This document shows, piece by piece, positions 1 to 11,101 of a DNA stretch of 64,000 bases. Made by a program: the position numbers and the translations under genes. Under the pieces are notes generated by a model, which searched no databases, was not told the origin of the DNA, and saw only the letters and a list, made by a program, of their open reading frames with translations. Every line of letters begins with the position of its first letter. Within the stretch, counting starts at the first letter, position 1. This DNA comes from Viridothelium virens (taxonomy: Eukaryota > Ascomycota > Dothideomycetes > Trypetheliales > Trypetheliaceae), in contig ML991821.1 in assembly GCA_010094025.1 (NCBI GenBank), positions 62,001 to 126,000 on the forward strand, given 5' to 3'.

Positions 1-1597
1 AGTACTGTTTTCCAACTCCACAGAATCCGAGGACGAGGCTACCCCTCGAGCCAAAACGAATAGCACAACTTCTCCTTCAAAAGCTGCAGATCGTTCTGCC
101 CATAAGAAGAGCGCCAGGCGACTTCTCCATCAAACTGTGTCTGATGATCTCAGCGATGAAGATGACTTAGCTCAAGAGGAGCTTCTAGCGCGGCAGATAC
201 GAGGCGAGGATGAAGATGAGGATGAGGTCGATGAGGAAGATGCGGGAATCGAAGCTCTCAAAGCTCTGAAAGAGCTTAGTCAAGATCAAGAGGTAGTCCC
301 GGATACGCCGTCCAAACGAGGTCGCGGTAGACCGAAGGGCTCGAAGAAAAAGCGATCTCCCACTCCTCCGACAGATTTACCCCCTCATGAAAAATACTTC
401 TTTCAGAATAGGTCAGGAGGTACAAAGACTTCGAACAATACTCTCTCTAGTGCCTCTCTCTTAGATCACGAGGAATACTTTGCACAGCTACGAAAATACA
501 CAGATTCCCATGAGTCAGATATACAGTTCCTTCATTCTCTCCATAGCCGCTCCTTCCCTCAATGGACTTTTGAGTTATCCGAAGGCTTCAACCTCTGCCT
601 CCATGGTTGGGGTTCCAAACAAAACCTCGCCCTTGATTTCGCTCGCCACCTGCAACAGAACCCTCCCACGGCAACATCCGACCCCCAGAAAATAATAGTC
701 ATAAACGGCTACAACGCTTCTCTCACACTCCGCGACATCCTCCAAACGATCGCGTCCACGCTTCCCACTCTTAGCAGAACCAAGCTCCCTTCGCAACCCC
801 AGGCTCTTCTTTCCCTCCTCGTTACTCATCTCTCCTCTCCTCATCCTCCACCTTCCCCTCGGCCAATCCTCCTCATAAACTCCGTCGACGCAGTTCTCCT
901 CCGTCGTCCTGCCGTCCACGCTGCCCTTGCTGCCCTCGCAGCTACCCGCCGGCTCTCCCTTGTCCTCACCGCCGACACCCCGACCTTCTCCCTTCTGTGG
1001 GACCACTCGACGCTCAGTCGCCTACGGCTCGTCTTCCACGATGCCACTACGTGGGTATCATTCGACAAGGAGCTGGATGTCGTGAGTGAGGTGCAGGCTC
1101 TGCTAGGGAGGGGCGGAAGACGCGGGCTTGGAGGGAGGGCGGGTGTAGGGTTTGTGCTCAGGAGTTTGACGGAGAACGCGAGGGGATTGTTTCGGGTACT
1201 GGTGGGAGAGCAGCTGGCTAATACGGCTGGAGTGGCTCAGAAAGACGACGGTGAGGGGAGTGAGAGGGAGGAGGAGATGTTTACAGATGCGATTGGAGGG
1301 CCAAATGGCGATACGCCAGTGCCGTTTGCATTGAGTGCGGCGTCAGGAAAGAACAGGAGAAAGGATGCGGGTGGGTTAGACCCGGCAATAGTAGGAGGTG
1401 TTGAATACAGGGTTCTATATCATAAGGCTGTCGAGGAGTTCATTTGCTCGAGCGAGCATGCGTTCAGGACCCTATTGAAGGAGTTTCACGATCACCAGAT
1501 GGTGGAGAGTAGGAAGGATTCAATGGGGACAGAGCTACTGTTTGTGCCATTTCGAAGAGAGGAGTTGGAAGGACTCTTGGAGGAAATTGCGTCTTGA
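1..1597 (+). CDS. ORC2: Origin recognition complex subunit 2 (5' end outside window)
   Basis: This is the C-terminal part of ORC2, a subunit of the nuclear origin recognition complex that marks replication origins and helps load MCM. The frame is open from base 2, so the gene begins to the left of the window. The GTG at 137 is only a codon inside the frame. Visible parts are an acidic, low-complexity N-terminal region (runs of D/E), an AT-hook-like RGRGRPKGSKKK stretch, then the ORC2 core with KYFFQNR, LDHEEYF, SFPQWTFELSEGF and LHGWGSK. ORC2 has an AAA-like fold but is known not to be a working ATPase. The C-terminal winged-helix part (YHKAVEEFICSSEHAFRTLLKEF) is complete, with a stop at 1595-1597. 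It is convergent with PDX1. Product identity is very safe; only the start is missing. Confidence 0.95.
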   Translation, partial: VLFSNSTESEDEATPRAKTNSTTSPSKAADRSAHKKSARRLLHQTVSDDLSDEDDLAQEELLARQIRGEDEDEDEVDEEDAGIEALKALKELSQDQEVVPDTPSKRGRGRPKGSKKKRSPTPPTDLPPHEKYFFQNRSGGTKTSNNTLSSASLLDHEEYFAQLRKYTDSHESDIQFLHSLHSRSFPQWTFELSEGFNLCLHGWGSKQNLALDFARHLQQNPPTATSDPQKIIVINGYNASLTLRDILQTIASTLPTLSRTKLPSQPQALLSLLVTHLSSPHPPPSPRPILLINSVDAVLLRRPAVHAALAALAATRRLSLVLTADTPTFSLLWDHSTLSRLRLVFHDATTWVSFDKELDVVSEVQALLGRGGRRGLGGRAGVGFVLRSLTENARGLFRVLVGEQLANTAGVAQKDDGEGSEREEEMFTDAIGGPNGDTPVPFALSAASGKNRRKDAGGLDPAIVGGVEYRVLYHKAVEEFICSSEHAFRTLLKEFHDHQMVESRKDSMGTELLFVPFRREELEGLLEEIAS

Positions 1598-1881
1598 GGT
1601 GGCATGGTCGACACGATCTCCTGTATTTGACTTGATCTTGGGGCTGACTGCGCTAAGGCGGCAAAGCATTCTCTTGGTTTGAATGAGATTGTGATAGCAA
1701 GCAAAATGTTTGCTAGAAGGACGGGACACTCACGCAGCATGGGAATGTCACTGGGCAGCCACTTTTGGCGAATACGGAATACTGTTCAAGAGTTAACACG
1801 CTCCGATACCCTTCTACCTCTGTTCAGTCGAGCTGGAGCTGGTTCTATATGTGTTTAACTAGTATGTACAAGTTTCCAGCC

Positions 1882-2989
1882 TCACCAGCCTCTTACTGCT
1901 AACTTTTCTCCCGGTTTCATGCTTTCACAATTTATCCCTACCATCGCATCTCCCAGGCCTGTGCTTACCTCAGCCAGGACCTTTGGATCTTGATAATGGG
2001 TCACGGCTTGAACAATGGCTTTTGCCCTTTTCGCTGCGTCTCCACTCTTGAAAATACCACTTCCAACGAAGACTCCATCGCAGCCCAACTGCATCATCAG
2101 AGCCGCATCTGCTGGTGTTGCGATCCCGCCCGCTGCAAAATTTACTACCGGCAGTCTCTTTAATTCCGCTGTCTGCCGTAGTAGTTCGTACGATACCCGC
2201 ATCGACTTCGCCATCGTCCTTAACGACGTCTCGGCTGAACTCTCATTGGTTTGATTTAGCAATCCTCCGGTCTTCCCCGTATCTCGCTCCTGTGTCTTAT
2301 GACTCGCGTCATTCGCCTTCCCGTCTTCTTCTAATATCTCCGCCGCCCGCTCAATCTCGGCTCTTACCGCCCGCTCGTGTCTCACCGCCTCGACCACATC
2401 TCCCGTCCCCGCCTCGCCCTTTGTCCGGATCATGGCCGCTCCCTCCTCAATGCGGCGCAGTGCCTCCCCAAGATCCCGACAGCCACAGACGAATGGCACC
2501 TTGTACCCATGCTTGGCGACATGGTGGGCGTGGTCAGCCGGTGTAAGTACCTCGCTCTCGTCAATGTAGTCAACACCGAGCGCCTCAAGGATCTGGCACT
2601 CGACGAAATGGCCGATGCGCGCCTTCGCCATGACGGGGATGGTTACCGCGTCCATGATCTCTCGGATGAGGGCTGGATCTGACATTCGGGCTACGCCGCC
2701 GTTAGCGCGGATGTCGGCGGGGACGCGCTCGAGGGCCATGACGGCGACAGCACCGGCTTCTTCGGCGACACGAGCCTAGATGGAGAGGAAGAGTCAGCGG
2801 TGGTGATAGGGAGGGAGGGCAAAGGAGGACGGAAACAAAGAGCAGGAGGATAAGTACCTGCTCAGCATTAACGACGTCCATAATGACGCCGCCTTTGAGC
2901 ATTCGTGCCAGGCCGGCTTTGACGGCAAAGTTGTTGGAATCGTCGCCATTGGGGTGGTGGCCATTGGTGGTGGGAAGACCGGTTGCCAT
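1882..2989 (-). CDS. PDX1: Pyridoxal 5'-phosphate synthase, PdxS/SNZ subunit
   Basis: This is the synthase subunit of the DXP-independent vitamin B6 pathway. It joins ribose 5-phosphate, glyceraldehyde 3-phosphate and ammonia (from the Pdx2/SNO glutaminase) into PLP in the cytosol. Exons are 2858-2989 and 1882-2775, with an intron at 2776-2857 (GTACTT...CTAG), giving 341 aa. The start [10 protein letters not shown] is the first ATG, followed by the conserved [24 protein letters not shown]. The catalytic lysines lie in [10 protein letters not shown] and [10 protein letters not shown]. The phosphate-binding [21 protein letters not shown] and [10 protein letters not shown] motifs are intact. Residues 190-230 or so form a hydrophilic insert absent from yeast Snz1 as I remember it; a 69-nt intron-like stretch (2235-2303) covers much of it. 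It is divergent from the FUN14 gene. Confidence 0.96.
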
Positions 2990-3409
2990 TGTCGAAAAGA
3001 TCAGGATGCCTCCGGTGTAACAATGAACAAGAGCAGCAATTGAATCGCAACTGTAAAGACAAGTCTACCAATATGAAAGAAATTAAGCAGGTAGATGTGT
3101 TTGAAGAAGAAACAAAGTCAGCGCGATGAGTCAAAGAGATATGCCCCAGCGTCGCCTCCGATGGCGGGGCAAAAAAAAAGTTGTCAAGGTCATCTAACGG
3201 ATTTCATCCCGCACTTCTCTGGTCCCTGCATCCGGTGACGCATGTCGGCATTGAAACCCCGATCCTGACGTCGACTTACTGATTCACCGATGGTTCCTGA
3301 TCTTGCAGATCCTAGTGCTATGTAAATAATTCGTCTGCTCTCATGTGTTGAGGCTCCCGTAGTGCCCTACCTTAGAGTACCACTGGAAAGCCCTACTACA
3401 ACACCAATA
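2990..3409. promoter_or_regulatory. Bidirectional promoter region PDX1 / FUN14
   Basis: A 420-bp stretch lies between two divergent start codons and must hold both promoters and 5' leaders. No TATA box or known binding site stands out. No ORF here looks like a gene. Confidence 0.6.
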
Positions 3410-3944
3410 ATGCTTCTTCTTCGCCCCACCCTCCCTATCCTAACCGCGACCTCCTTCCTGACCAGCACCTTTCTATACACTCACGCTCTTGCACCTCCTC
3501 AGTCGCGGCGCCTGCTCCTCGACTCAGCATCTTCGCCCGTTGTCACCACACCGCATACCTCACAGCCCTCCATTCTCCAAAGACAAGACGGACAACCAGT
3601 CATCAAAGCAAGAACAGTACGTCAGATAAGCACAGGCAGCATCGCAGGTATTTTCGTTCCCGCCCGTAATACCCATTCGAGTCCATAGTGCTAACTCCTT
3701 TACTTCACAAGGTCTTCTCACTGGCCTCACCCTTTCCCTCTTCTCCCGCCCGCTCGCTATCCTCCTCGGTCTTCTTATAGCGGGCGTCCAATTCTGCGAG
3801 TCACGAGGCGTGCACATAATACCGTATCGACGACTGGAGCGGTGGGTCAAAGGCGTGGATGTAAGGAAAGTAGTGAGAGATCAAGGAGCGCTGGTTGGAA
3901 CCTTTGGAATCAGTGCCGCGTTAGCCGGCTTCGGGAGATTCTGA
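3410..3944 (+). CDS. FUN14 family protein (probable mitochondrial membrane protein)
   Basis: Exons 3410-3647 and 3712-3944 give 156 aa; the intron 3648-3711 is GTATTT...CACAAG with a CTAAC branch site. The N-terminus MLLLRPTLPILTATSFLTSTF is hydrophobic with few charges and then Arg-containing, consistent with a mitochondrial signal or anchor. The second half carries the FUN14 signature: glycine-rich GSIAGLLTGLTLSLF, a second hydrophobic helix PLAILLGLLIAGVQF, and a C-terminal GALVGTFGISAALAGFGRF. FUN14 proteins are small outer mitochondrial membrane proteins; the animal member FUNDC1 is a mitophagy receptor, while the fungal role is poorly defined. I chose the ATG at 3410 because the upstream open stretch has no ATG. 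Confidence 0.85.
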
Positions 3945-4555
3945 GAGGATGGGAAAAGTGTGAGAAATGGGGGAAAGCCTCGAATCGTGACTCTGATATA
4001 AGCTAGCACTTTAATTTGACGCATACCTTACATTTCATATTCGAGGTTTCAGAGTCAACTTTCATCCATCCCAAATTATCAGCATGAACACACCATATCT
4101 TAATGAGGGTACCTCGATTTACTTTAGCAGCTAACCGGTATTCCTGAAGTTCTTGTATTCTATTCTAAGCTCCAACGTTATTCAACTGGCTTGCGATATA
4201 TTCATGTCACAACTAAAAGGGTTCGCTCTAAAATTCGACTATAGAACAGGGATTTAAAGGCCCAAAAGGTAGTATTCTAATGAGAGCTCCAAGACAAACC
4301 CCGTCATCTTTAATGCAGCACCTTCGTTTTTATAATTCGGACAATTGAAGCACTGACGGATTAGATGGTATTCGAAATAATGCGGCAACTTGATCGATCA
4401 AAAGACATGTGGATCACCCTCATGTGGACGACGCATTGTTAGCAGTCCCATATCTTAAAGGTTCAAATCTCGAAATCCTCATTTGCCACCTATCTATTCA
4501 AGATAACGCCACTCACCCAAAGGCCCCCTATTATCCTCGCTTCGAGCCGGCCCTC
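3945..4555. other. Convergent intergenic region FUN14 / KAP122
   Basis: About 610 bp holds the 3' regions of two convergent genes. It is relatively AT-rich. I see no coding potential, tRNA or repeat in it. Confidence 0.6.
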
Positions 4556-7500
4556 CTATGTAAACCGCTCCAGCCCCCGACACTTCTTCCAAAACTCCAC
4601 CACCAATCTCCTCGTCACCTTTCCCCCCCTCCCCGCAAACAGCTGCCCCACGTACCGGCGCCGCTCCGCCAGCCCAACCCGCTCCTTCGCGTCCGCCTCC
4701 ATGTCGCTGCCGTTATCCTGGAGCGCCGCCTCGAACCAGGCGCGGGCCGAGGCAGACGCGGGCACGAGCTTGCGAATGAGCTCGGTGAGGGCGATGAGGT
4801 CTCCGCGCGCGGCGGCACCAGTGACCTGTTGGACGAGGGCGGCGGCGAGGGGGGGACCGAAGAAGGCGGTGAGATTGGGGATGGCCGGGTGGGGAAGTGT
4901 GAGGAGGGCGGACTGTGAGAGGAGCGTCTCGTTAGCATGATCTTGTTCTCGGGTCTTGAGAAGGATGAGAACCGTGGGGATTTGGGATTTGGGGAGGTTG
5001 CGGGATGGAGGGAGGAAAGAGGCAGAGAAAGCCCGGTGCGAAACTTACCCAGAAGGAGGCGGCGGCATGTTTGGGTAGGGGATCTGGCCCGCGTAGGCAT
5101 TCGATGCTGAAGTCGAAAATGAGCTTCATTAGCTCCTGCGGGATTTCGGGGAGGAGAGCTCCCTCGTCGTGGGTAAGGATGCGGCCGCTGACTTCAATAA
5201 GCCTCTGTGCGATTCCCGGGTCCTCCGAGGGCTTCCCCAGAGCTTGCATCTGCTCGATGACGAATTGGAGAAGGCGAGCGATCCGCTCATATGGAAGTTT
5301 TTTGACTCCCGCGAGGAGGGGAGAACACATGTGAAGAACGGCTTCGAAGCGTGGGGTGCGAATATCAGTGCTGAGGATGAAGTCAATTGCGTATTCAGGA
5401 GGGAAGGCAAAAGGGCCATTGTGCTCAGAGAAGCCGCTTCTGAAGACCTTGCAGGCTTCTTCAATGATATCCCCAGAGGGAGCCAGACGAACAACAGTCG
5501 CAACATCAGCGCAGATACGCCGCTGTTCCGGTCCTCCTACCCACGAGTCTTGTTGCGGATCAATCGTGTTCTCCTCAAGGTCGATCGGAGTGTCGGCAGG
5601 CACTTCAAGACTACTTCCAATGATATAGAGACATCGAAGGGCGAAAAATGCATGATTCTGACCTTGCTCGAGATCTTTGTTATTGTCACATAACTGCCTG
5701 GCAACTTCAATCTTGCCTTCGACGATGCCGAGTAGATGCTGCAGCCCATAATATGCTGGGGCAGTGGCCTGTACAACTGTTGCGATGGCTTGAAGTATGT
5801 ACCTCTGGATATTGTCTTCCGCAATCGGCAAATCCGCCAGGCGATGGTACTGTTCCAGAAGGTCGTCAATAGACTGAGTAAGATGCTTCCGGCAAGCGTC
5901 ACAGAGCTTGGCTATGGAATGAGCGGCATCCCGAGAAGCGTCTGCAAAAGATTCAAGACAACTGAACAGAAAGTGCAGGACACCTGGCAAATCCTCTGGA
6001 TGTACTACGAAGTAGTGAGTGTACTCCCCAAGCAAGTCGACTGCCGTCCTTTGAAGTCCCGTGGTAGAGCTAACATCCGTTTTTAGAAGGATAGAGAACA
6101 CGGAAGATTCCATTAATGCCTTCACCGCTTGTTCATCTTTTTTTCCGGGCTCCAAATCTGCATAGTGAGATAGCGCTGCCACAGCCCACAAGGAAGCCTC
6201 GAGATTCGCCCAATCCCCACGCGAGACTGCCGAGCCCGTCAACTCTATTAATCGAGGCAGTGTCCACTGTGGCACAAGGATGGTGGATGACTCTAGTAGA
6301 TCAGTAACCTCCCTCCGGAAATTGCGGTGCTCCTGCTTATTCTGGTCTGTCCATTGGTCTATCTTCTCGGGTGGCGGATAGACAGATTTTGCCACTGATT
6401 CTTCGCAAGCCTGTTGCACATGGGAACGTGCCCTCACGATCGATTTCAAGTGCCGCTCTTCTCGTGCGTCGCTGACAGAAATTGTCTCGTTCTCTGCAAA
6501 TTCCGAGAAGTTGTTCCAGAATTCCACTATTGGAGCCAATCTATCATAGTCTTCAAACCCGGGAATTTTCAATAAGCCGTGGATCAAGCTAAGGATTTCC
6601 TCGGTAGATTCATTGTCAACGTCGTGCACAAGATCAGCGACGACTGCATTGCCGTATGAGAGCAGGAGTGATGAGAGCTCGATGGCGTCAGCATCCTCCT
6701 CCTGCAAAAGGACAAGTATAGCTCTTCCGTCATTGCTCCGGAGAACTTCTGAGAGGGCGTAACGATGCTCGGGACGCAAAAACGCGGGGAAATGATCGAG
6801 GATTTCGGTAAAAGCAGTCACTGCAGGAGTGGTTGTAGTATCGGAATAAATGCGTTGGAGAGCAGGCTGGACGAGATCCCGCAATATGTCCAAGTCACCT
6901 GTGGACGGTTCGCATCCTAATCGGGCGAAATTCACCCAAGAGGAGAAACAGCGAAAGGCAGACTCTTGGAATGCGGGCGTTGGTAGCGTAAGTAGAAGAA
7001 GTGCTCGAATGTGTGGCAGGTTTTTCCGGAGTCTATCATAGCAAGCGGAAGTATGGGGAGATTCTCGGTCTAGCTTGCTTGCTTCCTCAGACAGACACGT
7101 ACTGACTTCCAATGTTGCCTCAATCTGTGGAGGACTCATACGCGAAACATTGTCCATAGGGTTCAAATCCGAGCCAGTTCCTACCTCGATGACGGCGTCG
7201 TCTCCTTGCGAGCTGAGGGAGTGCATTAGGTGGCCGAGGATTTCGGTCCAGGTAACCTCGCGTCGAAGAAACATGACTGCTAAGGTTGAGCAGAGCTTCT
7301 TCATGACAAGCGGGCCCTCATTCAGGAGAATTTGGCGCTTGATCCATTCCAAGAGCTTGTCGATGAGATTGTCCGCATCGGTTCGCTCGAAGGTTGTAGT
7401 TTGATTAATTTTTACGGTGTACGTGAGGGCACCGAAAAACCTCACGTTTTGGTCATCGCTACGGAGCAATGTGTCTGCGAGTTGCCAGCCATCATTAGAT

Positions 7501-7622
7501 CTTTGGAGTGTTTGGAGTTTCTCTTGAATCTCAGCAACTTGAGCAGGGGTGTGTCCAGGTTGATAAAAGAGCTTGATCAGCTGTTCCACGTCGTGGACGG
7601 ACTGGGGCATTGGAATCGCCAT
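4556..7622 (-). CDS. Importin-beta family karyopherin, KAP122/importin-13 like
   Basis: Exons are 5049-7622 and 4556-4912, with an intron at 4913-5048 (GTAAGT...CTCACAG), giving 976 aa. The length and all-helical composition fit a HEAT-repeat transport receptor that moves cargo through nuclear pores under RanGTP control. The N-terminus (VEQLIKLFYQPGHTPAQVAEIQEKLQTLQRS, then LLRSDDQNVRFFGALTYTVKIN) is the importin-beta N-terminal repeat; later parts match importin 13/Kap122 (Pdr6) better than other karyopherins as I remember them. Without the splice the frame would run into a proline-rich tail unlike the family. Splicing restores SALLTLPHPAIPNLTAFFGP and an ending WKKCRGLERFT. Cargo cannot be told from sequence. 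Confidence 0.88.
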
Positions 7623-8138
7623 GATGTAGCTCGAGACGGAAAAAGGGGTGGAGAGAAAGGAGAAGAAGTGAGGGAGAATGAGAGTGATTCCTAGTTATTC
7701 TTCGACGTAGAGAGCGTTCCCGTATATGTGTATATATTGGTATCACCCATTCACACACAACTGGGGTAAGGTGAAGACGCTGGCAAAAGGCCAGTCACGC
7801 GCGTGGTTGGCGCGTCTTTGCTGGCCTTCCATTGCCACTGCGACCTCAGACCTCGCCTAGATGAGGCCGCGATTGTTTTCGTCTAGTATTTTGGAAGAGG
7901 TATCTTGAGGCAAAGGCTGGGTGCAGCAACGAGGTAACTATACCTAGGTACCTGGTAGGTGCTCCACAGTGTATGATCTACCTCCCAGCTAGGCGTGTGT
8001 AGGTAAGGTAAGCACTCGTGGCACTGTAAGGTATTAGATTTAAGGGCGGTAAAGGCGGCGGAACTGACTCCGCTCCATCACCACTTATCAAACTCCCACA
8101 TTTCCTTCTCCTCCCGTCCCTAATCAATCCAGTGGTCG
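7623..8138. promoter_or_regulatory. Bidirectional promoter region KAP122 / AMPP
   Basis: About 0.5 kb separates two divergent genes. It contains a perfect palindrome TACCTAGGTA at 7941-7950, followed at once by a partial repeat CCTGGTAGGT and further GTAGGTAAGGTA near 8000. Related TACCTA/GGTAGG strings recur in other gaps of this window. Function is unknown. Confidence 0.5.
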
Positions 8139-10440
8139 ATGCGGCCCTGTCGTAGTTTTTCTCCTTTTGCAGGCTCGTCGCTTCTGACTCCATCGTCCTG
8201 GCTGCCACATCGTCGCTCCGCATTGAAGCTCTTTCATTCCGGCTTGCCTTTGAGGCCCCCTTCCGAGATGGAAAAAGTGCATACAACAGAACGGCTGACG
8301 CGTTTGCGTGAGCTGATGAAGAAGAACGAAGTTGATATCTACAGTGTGTTTTGTGTTTAATATTTGCGTCAAAGGGGAAGCAGTGTACTAATGAACCTCA
8401 TAGTCGTACCTTCAGAAGATAGCCATCAATCAGAATACATTGCACCTACTGACGCACGGAGAGGTGGTGTTCCTTCCTATCTTGCTCCTCTTGTGCTCAC
8501 TGTTCCTAGCTTTCATCTCTGGATTTTCGGGCTCGGCAGGCACGGCGGTCATCACGGAAGAAAAGGCATCCCTAGCGACGGATGGACGTTACTTTAACCA
8601 GGCTGAGAAACAGTTAGACGACAATTGGTCTCTTCTGAAGCAAGGCTTACAAGATGTTCCGACCTGGCAAGAATGGTACAATTGAGAAATTTATAGGAAG
8701 TGCTGTGGCAGAATGCTGAGTCCAGCAGGACCGCCGAGCAATCAGAAGGTGGCAAGAGAGTTGGCGTTGACCCCACAGTAATCACAGCACGTAGGCCACT
8801 GCTCCTTTGATGTCGATGGCTTCCGTTGCTGACGTCTTGTAGCCGAGGCGCGTAAATTGACAGAGAAGATCAAAAAGAAAGGGGGGGTCGATCTCAAAGC
8901 GATAAAGGAGAATCTTGTCGATGAAGTCTGGGGCAAAGATAAGCCGGCGCGGCCAAGTGAGAAAGTTCAAGTTCTGAGTACCGACTACGCAGGGAAAAAG
9001 TTCCAGGAGAAGATAGACGATCTTCGCAAGGAGCTTGAGAAGAAGAAATGCGTGGGCTTCATCATTTGTGCGTCACCTACATCTCGAGAATTCTCATAAT
9101 GGTGAGAATGCTGATGTTGGAGTGTAGCGATGCTGGATGAGATAGCATGGCTCTTTAATCTGCGTGGGAGCGAGTAAGTCACTTAGGCCTGTTGTCATAT
9201 CAACCCACTAACCACTTCAAGCATCCCATTCAACCCAGTATTCTTCTCTTATGCCGTCGTCACACCTAACGATGCTACAATTTATATTGACAAGGCCAAG
9301 CTGACAAAAGATGCCAACGCTCATCTTGGTGGAGCTGTGATAATCAAGCCATACGAAGAGATCTTTGCCGACATTGAGGCGTTGAGCTCATCGTCCACCT
9401 CAAATCGCGAGTCCGAGTCTATTTCGTCGAAACCAAAATTTTTAATTTCCACCAAAGCCTCATGGGCTCTAAGTCAGAGTCTAGGCGGCGAAGAAAGAGT
9501 TGAAGAGGCCCGAAGTCCAGTCGGGGACTCAAAGGCTGTCAAGAATGAGACAGAAATGCAAGGCATGCGTAACTGTCACGTTAGGGATGGCGCGGCTTTG
9601 ATTGAGTATTTTGCCTGGCTAGAGGAGCAGCTTGTTGTCAAGAAAGCCACCGTCGATGAAGTTGCCGCAGCGGACAAACTCGAGCAAATCCGCTCCAAGC
9701 TGGATAAATTTGTCGGTCTCTCCTTTCCTACCATTTCTTCTACGGGCCCGAATGCTGCCGTTATTCACTACATGCCGGAGCGTGGCAACTGTTCCGTCAT
9801 TGATCCGGCCGCTGTATATCTTTGCGATTCAGGTGCTCAGTTCCTCGACGGTACTACCGATACTACGCGCACGCTGCATTTTGGCGAGCCCACCGAGCTT
9901 GAGCGTAAGGCGTATACCCTTGTTCTTAAAGGGAACATTGCGCTAGAACTGGCCAAGTTCCCCAAGGGTACCTCAGGCTACGCACTTGATACTCTCGCAA
10001 GACAGTATCTATGGGCGCAGGGTCTCGATTACCGCCACGGTACTGGTCACGGTGTGGGATCGTATCTCAATGTTCACGAAGGGCCCATTGGCATCGGGAC
10101 TCGAATTCAATACTCCGAGGTTTCTCTCTCTGTTGGAAACGTTCTCAGTGATGAGCCAGGGTACTACGAGGATGGCAACTTCGGAATCCGCATTGAGAAT
10201 GTGGTCATGGTCAAGGAGACGCAGACAGAGCACAAGTTTGGAGACAAGCCGTTTCTTGGGTTCGAGCACGTGACAATGGTGCCTATGTGTCGGAAGCTGA
10301 TCGATGAGAGCTTGTTGGAGGAGAGAGAACGAGACTGGTTGAATGCGTACCATGAGGAGGTGAGAGAGAAAACGAAAGGGTTTTTCAAGGGAGATGAGAG
10401 GAGTGTGAAGTGGTTGGAGCGGGAGACGCAACCATATTGA
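8139..10440 (+). CDS. AMPP: Xaa-Pro aminopeptidase P (M24B metallopeptidase)
   Basis: It removes an N-terminal residue before proline and uses two metal ions, usually Mn. Exons: 8139 (or 8268)-8343, 8404-8463, 8510-8675, 8729-8790, 8843-9067, 9128-9173 and 9222-10440; every junction keeps the frame. The long form is 660 aa and the form starting at 8268 ([10 protein letters not shown]) is 617 aa. Creatinase-like N-domain: [32 protein letters not shown]. Pita-bread catalytic domain: [16 protein letters not shown] (metal Asp pair), [14 protein letters not shown] (His) and [17 protein letters not shown] (Glu). The extra 43 residues of the long form are rich in Arg, Ser and Leu and lack acids up to the end, like a mitochondrial presequence. 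Fungal family members near 650 aa are common. Confidence 0.95.
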
Positions 10441-11101
10441 CGAGCGGATGATAATCAAGCCTCAAGCAAGCAAAAAGACCAAAAAGAAGTCAATGAAATA
10501 TGGCTACTTCGATAATCAATTCAAGTAAATAGGTAAGATTTCAAATATAGAAGTTGTAACTTCAACACTGGCAGAGCCAGCTCACCCAACAAAACAGCTT
10601 TATCAACAAAAATAAGTTCTGAATTTTATTGGAACGGCATGCGAGACCGGACCCATTTCCGTCGAATTACTGGACGGAAGGAGTGTAGAAAGCGTTGAGT
10701 GTCAGCCAACACAGGAGACTGGTCCACCTTTCGTGAGCACATGGCTTGCTGATTTTCAATCATCTTTGAGTCTTCCTGCAAGTGAGACTGATGTACTCAT
10801 GTTGTAAGCTGAGTCGCTTTGCCATTTAGCGAACCAGACATACACATGATCGCCCGGTAAAAGCGTCGGCCATCTAGCATATGAGGCGTATCTTTGATCT
10901 TCATGTCCTTCACCATTGCCAGAGGAATAGTTCTAGAGTAGATGACGTCTTAGATGTACCGGCCATGGTTACTTTTACAGCTCCCGAGATCGGGATTGAT
11001 GTGAGAAATAGTGGCCAGGGAGATATGCGTTCAAAAAGAAAAGGGTATTAGCCATTTCCTTGGGAACTTTTGATTTTGTTCAAATTATGATAGATACGTT
11101 C
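10441..11101. other. Convergent intergenic region AMPP / RSM10
   Basis: About 660 bp between two gene ends. No ORF, repeat or RNA gene is recognisable. Confidence 0.6.

Noticed and set aside
575-1068. Antisense frames of 75-143 codons within ORC2
   Set aside because: They mirror the ORC2 coding frame and have no family features.
4455-4490. B-box-like GGTTCAAATC
   Set aside because: No A box or acceptor stem at the right spacing.
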